Positions 47,428 to 54,399 of a DNA stretch of 64,000 bases are shown here, piece by piece. The stretch covers positions 265,310 to 329,309 of the forward strand of contig CAUJHS010000061.1 of the NCBI GenBank assembly GCA_963204915.1, given 5' to 3'. The stretch comes from Planctomycetota bacterium (GTDB taxonomy: Bacteria > Planctomycetota > Planctomycetia > Pirellulales > Pirellulaceae). How positions within the stretch are numbered: the stretch's first letter is position 1; every line of letters begins with the position of its first letter. The position numbers and the translations under genes were made by a program. The notes under the pieces were generated by a model. That model was not told the DNA's origin, ran no database searches, and was given only the letters and a program-made list of their open reading frames with translations.

Positions 47428-47593
47428 GTCCCGCAACGAAACGGTCGGTTTTTACAAAACCGCGGTAATCACTGCGCCCGTGCTGGCGTCAGTCCAAGAT
47501 TAACGCGCCGATCCCCTTGATGTTTCCCGCCCGGCATGGCTCTTGTGGAGTGACGTTCGGAAGCGCCAACCATCAAGCAGCGGAGACAGAACC

Positions 47594-47812
47594 ATGCGCA
47601 CCATCGAAGTCCACGGAAAAGAACACGCTACGGCGCACGACGCCTTGGTCGAGTTGAATTTCTCGGGCGACCTCGCCATTAGCATCGCTGGGCGTTACTT
47701 CACGGTCGAAGAATCGGAATACCGACGACTGCAACGCGAAGGCATCCAGCCCACGACTTGGCATCACCACGAAGCGACCGGCCGCATCATCAGTGTGCCC
47801 GGCAGACACTAA
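47594..47812 (+). CDS. Small hypothetical protein
   Basis: This is a 72-residue protein with a GGAGACAGAACC site before ATG 47594. The sequence (MRTIEVHGKEHATAHDALVE, ...SIAGRYFTVEESEYRRLQRE, GIQPTTWHHHEATGRIISVP) predicts a small alpha/beta fold with a His cluster near the end. It is 16 bases before the next gene, with which it forms an operon bounded by two copies of the same regulatory block. I do not recognise the family. Confidence 0.65.
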   Translation: MRTIEVHGKEHATAHDALVELNFSGDLAISIAGRYFTVEESEYRRLQREGIQPTTWHHHEATGRIISVPGRH

Positions 47813-47828
47813 ACTCCAGGAAGGCGCC

Positions 47829-48059
47829 ATGGCCATGTACTACGTCGCTACGCTTGCCCGCTACGTCTTGGTGGACGCCGCCCACGAAAACGACGCTCGC
47901 GAACTGGGGCTGGCGGCGCTTCACGAGTTGTACGCGGATGTGCGAGAACGTCTGGGACGGGATGTTTCTATCAACATCACGACCATCCGTCCCGCCAGCA
48001 GCGATGAGATCGACTTGTGGCGATGGCATTGCCAGATGATGGCCCGTGAGACGACATAG
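47829..48059 (+). CDS. Small hypothetical protein
   Basis: This is a 76-residue protein with an AGGAAGG site before ATG 47829. The sequence (MAMYYVATLARYVLVDAAHE, ...ARELGLAALHELYADVRERL, GRDVSINITTIRPASSDEID) suggests a small alpha/beta protein. It forms an operon with 47594-47812 and is followed by a strong terminator. No family recognised; the good ribosome sites and conserved surroundings support both small genes. Confidence 0.65.
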   Translation: MAMYYVATLARYVLVDAAHENDARELGLAALHELYADVRERLGRDVSINITTIRPASSDEIDLWRWHCQMMARETT

Positions 48060-48088
48060 CTTGGCATGCCGCCAACGCCTCTTCCTTT

Positions 48089-48118
48089 AACGCCCCACGT
48101 TCGAAACGTCGGGGCGTT
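48089..48118 (+). terminator. Rho-independent terminator
   Basis: This hairpin (CGCCCCACGTTCGAAACGTC and onward) differs from 47271-47300 almost only in the loop and is followed by TTTTCTCG. Confidence 0.75.
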
Positions 48119-48166
48119 TTCTCGTTAATGGCCTCGTTGGCCGACCCACGCCCACGAACGCGACAC

Positions 48167-48244
48167 GGCGCCAACGTGGCGCCCAGGCGCGGAAACGGTC
48201 GGACCTCGCGAGTCGCGACGTGGAAGTGATTTACCTTGGTGAAT
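48167..48244. promoter_or_regulatory. Palindromic operators, copy 2
   Basis: GGCGCCAACGTGGCGCC (48167-48183) is identical to the first copy. GATTTACCTTGGTGAAT (48228-48244) keeps the second palindrome with one change. Confidence 0.55.
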
Positions 48245-48721
48245 AGCGCCTCGCCAAAAACGTCGATTTTTACAAAACCATCTTGGCTACGGCGATGGCG
48301 ACCGCGTCTTTCCAAAGTTAACGCGCCCATCGTCTTAATGTTTCACGACATGGCTCTTTCGCGCACCTACGTTAAAAATCGGTAATGACTGGCCCGCAGA
48401 CGTCGCATCACTTTTGAATGCTTAAAGAACTCGGTCGGCCCAGGCTCCGCGTCACAATCTGGCAGTTCGTTGGAAAGCGCTAGAAGCTGGTTGCTTGGGT
48501 TTGATCGTCGAAGTGACACAAACCCGAGTTGAACTTGCCCAAATCAATCGCCAGAATGATTCTTGCATAAGCTCCGGTGAATGGGGGGAAACGCGATAGA
48601 ACAAACCGCATCGCAACGGCCTTCAAACCACCCCTCACCGCTTACATCGATTCCTTAGGCTTAGAGAGCCATGACCTGGGGCTCCCGGGCGGCTGTGGTT
48701 ATTGTGGAGGGGCACATCAGT

Positions 48722-49060
48722 ATGGCAGTGCATTCGCGAGATACAGAGCGACAAATCAATCCGACCCCACCTGCTGGAAAACCGTTTCGGCTATTCGGGA
48801 TCAGCGACGGTGGAAAGCCCAGTTTCTATTGGAGCGAGAAACCGGGGGAATACGCGGCGTATTATGGAGGGAGCGACTCGTCCAAGTGGGTATGGGGTAC
48901 GCTTGGCTGTGGTTCAGGCAAGAGAATGAAACCAGAAAACAGGGTATTCATTGCCGATCTTGCGATGGTGAAGGCGTTGGAGCAGGCACGCATTTTTCGG
49001 CCCTGTGGCAACTGCAACAAAAAGGAGTACCAACGCTGGCAAAAGGAACAGCAATCCTAG
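48722..49060 (+). CDS. Hypothetical protein, Trp/Gly-rich
   Basis: This is a 112-residue protein from the ATG at 48722, with GGAGGGG about 11 bases upstream; 48671 is an alternative start. The body (PFRLFGISDGGKPSFYWSEK, PGEYAAYYGGSDSSKWVWGT) is aromatic and Gly-rich, then a basic segment and a final CGNC pair. A competing frame over the same bases is less protein-like. No family recognised, and the reality of the gene is moderately supported. Confidence 0.45.
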   Translation: MAVHSRDTERQINPTPPAGKPFRLFGISDGGKPSFYWSEKPGEYAAYYGGSDSSKWVWGTLGCGSGKRMKPENRVFIADLAMVKALEQARIFRPCGNCNKKEYQRWQKEQQS

Positions 49061-49439
49061 TGCCCACAGGCTCAATTGCCCTACCTCTTATTGTAAGGCC
49101 TCTGAAGTCAAGTAGCGCGCACCTGTAACGGGCGACTTACTCGCGAGTTTATTCGGACCGTGTTTGTTGGCGGTGCTTGGCCCATACCAACGCTCCGGCC
49201 GACAGCTGTTGCCTATGCGACACCTCGCGTGTTGCTTCGCCGCGAGGCGGCGCCTAAAGTGACTCTCGGTGCGCCGGCGCGGCGCTCAAACCCCGTAGCG
49301 AGCCCGCTCCGTGATTCGGTTCAACACGTTTTATGGTGCATCTCGCTCCCGCATCAGACCAACCAGAATAACCTGCTACTCCCGCAGGAGCGGAAGGGTA
49401 GAAGCCAATTCGTTCGGCGGCGGAGGTGCGCGAGTGGCG
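49061..49439. other. Intergenic region, nothing recognised
   Basis: There is a palindromic GCCTCGCGGCGAAGC-like stretch near 49240, and otherwise no repeat, RNA or gene. Confidence 0.4.
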
Positions 49440-49832
49440 ATGGCCTCAAAGGATGGGCTACGATTTGTGCCAAACGAGGTGCAGGGACTGCCGAATGTCA
49501 CCGAGGTTGCGGTATTCCCGGATCGCCTCGAACTGCTGTCCGACGGCAACTGGGTCATCGTCCGGCTGGTCGACATCGCTCGGTGGTATCATTGCGGGTG
49601 GCTGTATCGCCCGCTGGCCCGACTCGGGTTCCGGGTACGGGGTTGGCCGTCGGTCGCGGACCGCATGTGGTATCCGCGACCGGGTGTAAGCTACTTCGAG
49701 TTCTACACCTCGCCGAAGATCGTTGTCCACGTGCCGTACTACCCGACCGACGTGGGCCATATGGATACAGTATTCCAGCGGGTCAAGCAGGTCATGGGGG
49801 AGGGTGGGTTCAGCACGTTCGACTTGAGATAG
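49440..49832 (+). CDS. Conserved hypothetical protein, PH-like
   Basis: This is a 130-residue protein from ATG 49440. The order of motifs (RFVPNEVQGLPNVTEVAVFP, DRLELLSDGNWVIVRLVDIA, RW, RPLARLGFRVRGWPSVADRM, YFEFYTSPKIVVHVP, GGFSTFDLR) fits a small beta-rich family that recurs in planctomycete genomes and looks PH-domain-like: a seven-strand pattern with Trp-rich loops and a C-terminal helix. No signal or membrane segment. It is the first of three short plus-strand genes (49440, 49898, 50459) that look like cargo or immunity-type genes. Function unknown. Confidence 0.7.
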   Translation: MASKDGLRFVPNEVQGLPNVTEVAVFPDRLELLSDGNWVIVRLVDIARWYHCGWLYRPLARLGFRVRGWPSVADRMWYPRPGVSYFEFYTSPKIVVHVPYYPTDVGHMDTVFQRVKQVMGEGGFSTFDLR

Positions 49833-49897
49833 TGGACTAGACGCCCAACAACCCGCTCAAATGACAACTTCGCGGGAGCGTTCGCCGGTGAGCAGCC

Positions 49898-50257
49898 GTG
49901 AGCTACAACATTTACCTCTACCATCCGGATGTGAAGACCCAAGCCGCTGCTGGTGCGGAGCTTGATGGTTTTCCACATCCGGAAATTCCCGACGTCGTGC
50001 GTCAGCGTTTTGTCGATCGCCTCCTGAAGTATGACTACAAGCTGGAATCGGATCGGCCCCAATGCCGCGAGTTCATCCACACGAATAAGGTTTGGTCAAT
50101 TCAGGTTGCAGTGTTTCCGGCAGAGATTGCATTTTCCGTCCCCTACTGGGACGACGCCGAGAATGCGATTTTCGAGGCAATGCAAACAGCTCACGAGTTG
50201 GCCGACACAGGAGAATTGGCTGTGTATGACCCACAGACGGGAGAGTGGAGCGAATAG
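49898..50257 (+). CDS. Conserved hypothetical protein
   Basis: This is a 119-residue protein starting with GTG at 49898; another GTG at 49888 is out of frame. Features: YNIYLYHPDVKTQAAAG start, a middle helix (RQRFVDRLLKYDYKLES), a strand-rich part (KVWSIQVAVFPAEIAFSVPY) and an acidic end LAVYDPQTGEWSE. The composition resembles small immunity or SMI1-like companion proteins, but the family is not assigned. It is co-directional with its neighbours. Confidence 0.65.
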   Translation: MSYNIYLYHPDVKTQAAAGAELDGFPHPEIPDVVRQRFVDRLLKYDYKLESDRPQCREFIHTNKVWSIQVAVFPAEIAFSVPYWDDAENAIFEAMQTAHELADTGELAVYDPQTGEWSE

Positions 50258-50458
50258 GCTGTCCTCGACCAATATCAAGCTCAAGTTGGCGCCGACGCAG
50301 AGCGCGGGTTCGGTGAGAGCAACGCGGTTTGTGGCGGTGCAACTTCGCGTGCTCGTTCGCCAGACGCGGCTTCCGTTGAAAAGTGCCAATGCGATTTCAG
50401 CTGAGTGTCGAATGATCGCATCTCAATAGCCTTGGTTGGAACGGGGGAGCAGGTCAAC

Positions 50459-50956
50459 ATGGCCCGTTGTTTTCATTGCAGAAGATGGATTCTGGGGGGA
50501 ATCCTCCACAATAGCCAGCGGTACTGTGGCAAAGGGTGTCGCGATGCTGCGACTGCCGACCAATTGATCGCCACCATCGATGCGACGGTCTTTGAACGCA
50601 TGATCCGATTCGCGCGGGAACAGGTTTGCCCTACCTGCCATGGTCCCGGCCCCATTGACTTTTATACGCGGCACACAGCGACGTGCCTGTTGATCTGTCT
50701 ATCCTGGAAGGATCGCTCGAAGTTGTGCTGTCGTCGCTGCGGCTTTCGACATGTGTTGGGAGGACTCGTCTGGACAATGATCTTTGGCTGGTGGCACATC
50801 TTTGGTCCCGTCGTTGCGCCGTGGCAGATGCTCAATGGATTCCGGCAACTGGCGTCAATGAGAAAATCGGACGCTCCTTCAGCCGAAATGGTCCGCGCGG
50901 TGGCGCTCGATCTAGCCGCCATCAGAAGCTCCGTCGAGGCGGGACAATCAAAATAG
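50459..50956 (+). CDS. Double zinc-ribbon membrane-associated protein
   Basis: This is a 165-residue protein from ATG 50459, with GGGGGAG upstream. Cysteine pairs are visible at the N-terminus (MARCFHCRRW, RYCGKGC) and middle (VCPTCHGPGP, LCCRRCGF), so two zinc-binding modules are likely. A hydrophobic, Trp-rich segment (VWTMIFGWWHIFGPVVAPW) could be a membrane helix. The C-terminal 40 residues are helical and charged. It resembles small planctomycete zinc-ribbon membrane proteins of unknown role. Confidence 0.65.
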   Translation: MARCFHCRRWILGGILHNSQRYCGKGCRDAATADQLIATIDATVFERMIRFAREQVCPTCHGPGPIDFYTRHTATCLLICLSWKDRSKLCCRRCGFRHVLGGLVWTMIFGWWHIFGPVVAPWQMLNGFRQLASMRKSDAPSAEMVRAVALDLAAIRSSVEAGQSK

Positions 50957-51071
50957 CGTATCGGGATAGGGCCCGCATTACTCCGAGGCCACTCCCACAT
51001 TACCTAGCATGCGGGTCCAGACCGAACCGGAAATGATTCACTGACAAGTGGGTGCGACGTCCATAGTTTTT

Positions 51072-52415
51072 TCATCTCATGTTCTCTTCGCGCGGTTTCA
51101 TCGGCAGCGGCGAATCCCCTGTGCGTTCGAGGATCGCGGGCGTTCCAGTAAACCGCTGGAAGCGATCCACAATCACATCGCAGTAGAGCGTGTCGAGCTC
51201 CATCAGAAACGCCTTGCGCCCGGTGCGCTCGGCGGCGATGAGCGACGAGCCGCTCCCTCCGAATAAATCTAGGACATGCTCGCCGAGAACCGTGGAGTAC
51301 TGCATCGCTCGTTCCCCCAACTCGGCAGGCTTTGACGTTAGGTGCTCCATCTGCTGCGGCGGAATCTTCTTTATGTGCCACAAGTCCGCCACGTTGTTGG
51401 GACCGTAGAACCGGTGCGCCGCACCTTCTTTCCACCCGTAAAAGCAGATCTCAAACGCGCCCATGAAATCTTTGCGCGTCAGCACCGGATGCAGCTTGTC
51501 CCACACGATCCCCTGGCTAAAGTACAAACCATGCTTCTTCAGGAAGGGCGGATAGTTGCCCAGATTGGCGTACCCGCCCCAGATATAAAAGCCACGGCCC
51601 GGCGCCAGCACGCGCGCCATGTTGCCGAACCAGGCGTCCAGCAGCGCATCAAACGCCTCGTCGGAAACGAAGTCGTTCGCCAGTGGCCGATCCTTCGCCC
51701 GCAGTTTCTTCTTCGTCGGCTTGGACTTTTCCGGATGCCGCGCGAGATCCAGCCCTTGATGGTGCGTCGTGCCAGCGAAGGAGCTTAATCCCGCCGCGAT
51801 CGCATTGTTGCTGCGCGGTTCAACTTTCACATTGTAGGGCGGATCTGTATTGACCAGATGAATCGCGGCGCCGTCGAGCAGGCGGTCAACGTCTTCGGGT
51901 TTGCTGCTGTCGCCACAGAGCAGTCGGTGAGTCCCGAGAATCCATAGGTCGCCAGGCTGAGTAATCGCTTCGTCAGGCGGCTCAGGGACTTCATCCGGAT
52001 CGCACAAGCCATCCTTTACACCGGGATCGAGCAATCCAGCCAGCTCGTCGGCGTCGAACCCCAAGAGTCCCAGATCAAAACCTTCGTCGCGCAATTCAGA
52101 CAATTCGATTGGCAGTAGATCGAAATCCCACTCCGCAATCGTCGCGGTCTGGTTATCGGCGATCCGGTAAGCTTTGATCTGCTGCGGCGTGAGGTCTGTG
52201 GCGACATGCACTGGCACCTTGGCGAGCCCCAGTTTCTGCGCTGCTTTCCAGCGGGTATGTCCAACAATAATTACGCCTTCGGGATCAACCACGATAGGCT
52301 GTCTGAACCCGAACTCACGGAGCGACGCCGCCACAGCGTCGACCGCGCCGTCGTTGATGCGTGGGTTCTTTTCGTAGGGTTTGACCCGAGCGATGGGCCA
52401 GAGGTCGATCTTCAT
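51072..52415 (-). CDS. ParB-domain DNA methyltransferase (DPPY type)
   Basis: This is a 447-residue protein from the ATG at 52415; a longer start at 52478 is possible. Residues about 1-85 form a ParB-like domain (PIARVKPYEKNPRINDGAVD, IIVGHTRWKAAQKLGL). Residues about 150-430 form a beta-class N6-adenine/N4-cytosine methyltransferase: the catalytic D191-PPY in VNTDPPYNV and the SAM-binding DLFGGSGSS (383-391). ParB-methylase fusions of this kind are common in prophages and integrative elements and act as orphan methylases modifying the element or blocking host restriction. No restriction endonuclease is adjacent. A Lys-rich insert (PEKSKPTKKKLRAKDRP) lies at about 229-244. Confidence 0.92.
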   Translation of the reverse strand: MKIDLWPIARVKPYEKNPRINDGAVDAVAASLREFGFRQPIVVDPEGVIIVGHTRWKAAQKLGLAKVPVHVATDLTPQQIKAYRIADNQTATIAEWDFDLLPIELSELRDEGFDLGLLGFDADELAGLLDPGVKDGLCDPDEVPEPPDEAITQPGDLWILGTHRLLCGDSSKPEDVDRLLDGAAIHLVNTDPPYNVKVEPRSNNAIAAGLSSFAGTTHHQGLDLARHPEKSKPTKKKLRAKDRPLANDFVSDEAFDALLDAWFGNMARVLAPGRGFYIWGGYANLGNYPPFLKKHGLYFSQGIVWDKLHPVLTRKDFMGAFEICFYGWKEGAAHRFYGPNNVADLWHIKKIPPQQMEHLTSKPAELGERAMQYSTVLGEHVLDLFGGSGSSLIAAERTGRKAFLMELDTLYCDVIVDRFQRFTGTPAILERTGDSPLPMKPREENMR

Positions 52416-52558
52416 AGGAGCGCACGTTTGCACAGGGATGTGCTGGTGGCTCCGAGACACGGAGTGCGGCCCCGGCAATCCAGGACGGCGGGCAGGCCGA
52501 CCAGAAACGACCTACCACTGTACGTGTTCTAAAATTTCTCTTCGCAACAGTGAGATAT

Positions 52559-53029
52559 CTACGATGCACTCCTCGCCGTTGCCTTACCGGACTCATCTTC
52601 GGCGAGCTTCTCGTAGAATCCAATCCACTGAAGAAGATTGCTTCGGATAATGAACATTACCTTTGCTAGGACCACAATCGTCGTTGCCGCCAAGAGTAAG
52701 CAAATCGCTACCGTCACCGGACTTTGGATAAATCCAAGCGTCAGCTGAGCAACTGCAGTAGTAAGCGAAAGAACAACCGATGAAAAAAGCAAATGAGACA
52801 GCCGAACGAGCGGACCGTAAAAAGGTAAATTCGGATTGACCTTTCTCAAGTCAAGAATCCTTCTTCGATATAACTCAGAATCATAAAGTTCCCGCTTTAT
52901 ATTTATGACGATAAACGTTTTAACCGAGAACAAAAAACCGCTTAACGTCAAGAATCCGCTGAACAAACTTGCCCGCAGGTTGTCTGAGTAAAACTCAACA
53001 ACCGCTTGAGCTGCTTCCGCGAGCGACAT
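52559..53029 (-). CDS. Small three-helix membrane protein (second gene of an unassigned module)
   Basis: This is a 156-residue protein with about three hydrophobic helices: LFSGFLTLSGFLFSVKTFIV (about 22-41), SHLLFSSVVLSLTTAVAQLTLGF (about 77-100) and VTVAICLLLAATTIVVLAKVMFI (about 103-126). A basic loop (KRELYDSELYRRRILDLRKV) lies between the first two. No signal peptide. It starts 20 bases after the stop of the 305-residue gene at 53050, so the two are almost certainly co-transcribed. No known family is recognised. The pairing of a membrane protein with a cytosolic partner in a mobile element resembles two-gene anti-phage modules. Confidence 0.7.
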   Translation of the reverse strand: MSLAEAAQAVVEFYSDNLRASLFSGFLTLSGFLFSVKTFIVINIKRELYDSELYRRRILDLRKVNPNLPFYGPLVRLSHLLFSSVVLSLTTAVAQLTLGFIQSPVTVAICLLLAATTIVVLAKVMFIIRSNLLQWIGFYEKLAEDESGKATARSAS

Positions 53030-53049
53030 AGGAAAACTCCTGGCAACGC

Positions 53050-53967
53050 CTAGTCGAGATCGGCTTCGAAAATTGGCCTATTTTTTTCGACGACTTGAAG
53101 CATCTCATTGAAGAACGAAGACTCTTCAATGTTATCTAGATTCAACACCGTTTCGTCTGCGATCTCTTCGTACTCGTAATTGCCGAAGGATCGTGGATTC
53201 TCCATTAGGCGGAAGATTTGCTCGATACCATCCTCATCCTTCCCGATTACCTTCCCTTTGGTGATCTTATATTTCCGGATTAACCAAGAGATGCCCGATC
53301 TTATGCTACCGGCATCAACCTTTGGCTCAAAACGTAGACGTCTTGTGTCCTTCTTGATGCAACCATTGAGTGGCGCGTATCCTTCGTCGGGGATCGTGAT
53401 TGTGCTCACATCAAACTCAAACACCTTGAATGTAAAGAGCTGCGCCATCAAGTCATCGAGCCCTTCTTCTCTAACGAGCATTTCCCACCGAAGTGTTCCC
53501 GCGAACTCAAACTTGACTCGCTTCCGGTTCTGTAAGGTGTCTCTTGCACATTCAGCCAATGCCTCCTCGACCTTCGCATCTTTTAGATCGTCGTACTGAC
53601 GGCGACAGAAAGTCCCAAATTGATTGAGGCTACATGAATTATGGTAGTGCTGATAAAGCCCCCGGCCAGTGTTCTTATTGATCAAAAAGAAGTTGAAATC
53701 TACAAGATTCGAACCTTGCTCAAGATCGCGAACTGCGATCGTATACTGTCCATGTAACGTTTTTAGTATCTCACACGTCTTTCGCTGATCCTTTATCGTA
53801 AGAAATAGCCCAAGTGCATAGGCATTTCGCTCGCCAAGGTAAAGCAGGCGATCATGACTTCCGAAGCGAATTTGCGTTCCCTTGATTGTGGAAAGATGAG
53901 CAAGAAAGTCACTCAGTGATATTCCTTTGGCAACTTTAAAACCAAAACCAAATAGTCGCGCCTGCAT
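53050..53967 (-). CDS. Conserved hypothetical protein (first gene of an unassigned module)
   Basis: This is a 305-residue soluble protein from the ATG at 53967; the frame is open to 54063. Motifs: MQARLFGFGFKVAKGISLSD, RFGSHDRLLYLGERNAYALG, LFLTIKDQRKTCEI, VDFNFFLINKNTGRGLYQHY, NSCSLNQFGTFCRRQY, and an acidic C-terminus (VVEKNRPIFEADLD). The composition is AT-richer and more Lys/Asn/Ile-rich than neighbouring genes, suggesting separate acquisition. Residues about 70-150 look like a mixed alpha/beta sensor or nuclease-like core, but no catalytic motif is recognisable. It precedes the membrane protein gene. I considered Kiwa (KwaA/KwaB) because of the membrane/cytosol pairing, but gene order and sequence features do not allow that call. 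Confidence 0.75.
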   Translation of the reverse strand: MQARLFGFGFKVAKGISLSDFLAHLSTIKGTQIRFGSHDRLLYLGERNAYALGLFLTIKDQRKTCEILKTLHGQYTIAVRDLEQGSNLVDFNFFLINKNTGRGLYQHYHNSCSLNQFGTFCRRQYDDLKDAKVEEALAECARDTLQNRKRVKFEFAGTLRWEMLVREEGLDDLMAQLFTFKVFEFDVSTITIPDEGYAPLNGCIKKDTRRLRFEPKVDAGSIRSGISWLIRKYKITKGKVIGKDEDGIEQIFRLMENPRSFGNYEYEEIADETVLNLDNIEESSFFNEMLQVVEKNRPIFEADLD

Positions 53968-54155
53968 CACTGATGTCTCCAGGCCCTGGATACTTACGAG
54001 GGGATCGCCACACCCCACCGGCCACACGGCTGGCGCACTTTTGTATACTATAAGCCATGGCATGCGTAGGTCCAGACCTTAGGCGGGAAACCGCCCTCGC
54101 TATAACTTCTCGAAACACCATGCGTCGAGTGACACGATTCGGTGAACACGGTATT
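53968..54155. other. Intergenic region upstream of the two-gene module
   Basis: It presumably contains the module's promoter. The inverted pair GGCGG/CCGCC near 54081-54093 (GGCGGGAAACCGCC) is the only small structure seen. Confidence 0.4.
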
Positions 54156-54386
54156 TCATGAGAAGTCGCATTGCAGTTTCGAGCTATCGTTCGAGTTGCT
54201 ATCAGAGAATACGGCTCCCATCGGCGCCGTAATCGCAATTCGAACTCGACGCCCTTTTCGAGCCACAAGCCGAACCATTACGCAGACGCCGTTTACTTCG
54301 ACAACCCGGGTTTGACCTTCGGCGTACCAGTCAAAGCTCTGGCATGTTGTCGGCGAAGATGAGGCGGATGGTGTTTCCATAATCAT
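54156..54386 (-). CDS. CsrA-like small protein
   Basis: This is a 76-residue open frame starting 14 bases after the stop of the ParB-Toprim gene, on the same strand. The core VVEVNGVCVMVRLVARKGRR then VRIAITAPMGAVF resembles the beta-strand core of CsrA/RsmA RNA-binding proteins (V-x-V-x-x-V-x-x-x-G-x-x-VRI-x-I-x-AP). A short N-terminal extension (about 25 residues) precedes it and a Ser/Asp-rich tail follows. CsrA proteins control mRNA translation, and small CsrA relatives are carried by some mobile elements. The start has only a weak ribosome site, possibly relying on coupling to the upstream gene. Assignment is by motif only. Confidence 0.55.
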   Translation of the reverse strand: MIMETPSASSSPTTCQSFDWYAEGQTRVVEVNGVCVMVRLVARKGRRVRIAITAPMGAVFSDSNSNDSSKLQCDFS

Positions 54387-54399
54387 TCGAACTACTAAT

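Larger units (their letters stand above)
48060..48721. other. Intergenic region with second copy of the regulatory block
   Basis: The left 300 bases repeat the terminator, palindromes and promoter box seen at 47271-47546. The rest (48361-48721) shows no gene or repeat I can support. Unlike the first copy, no gene begins soon after the box at 48335. Confidence 0.5.

Noticed and set aside
48577..49128. 183-codon frame overlapping the 48722 gene
   Set aside because: It is less protein-like and lacks a ribosome site; the other frame has better composition and a GGAGGGG site.
52559..53967. Assignment of the two-gene module to the Kiwa system
   Set aside because: A membrane protein plus a roughly 300-residue partner is suggestive, but the gene order is reversed, there are three and not four helices, and I can see no specific sequence match.
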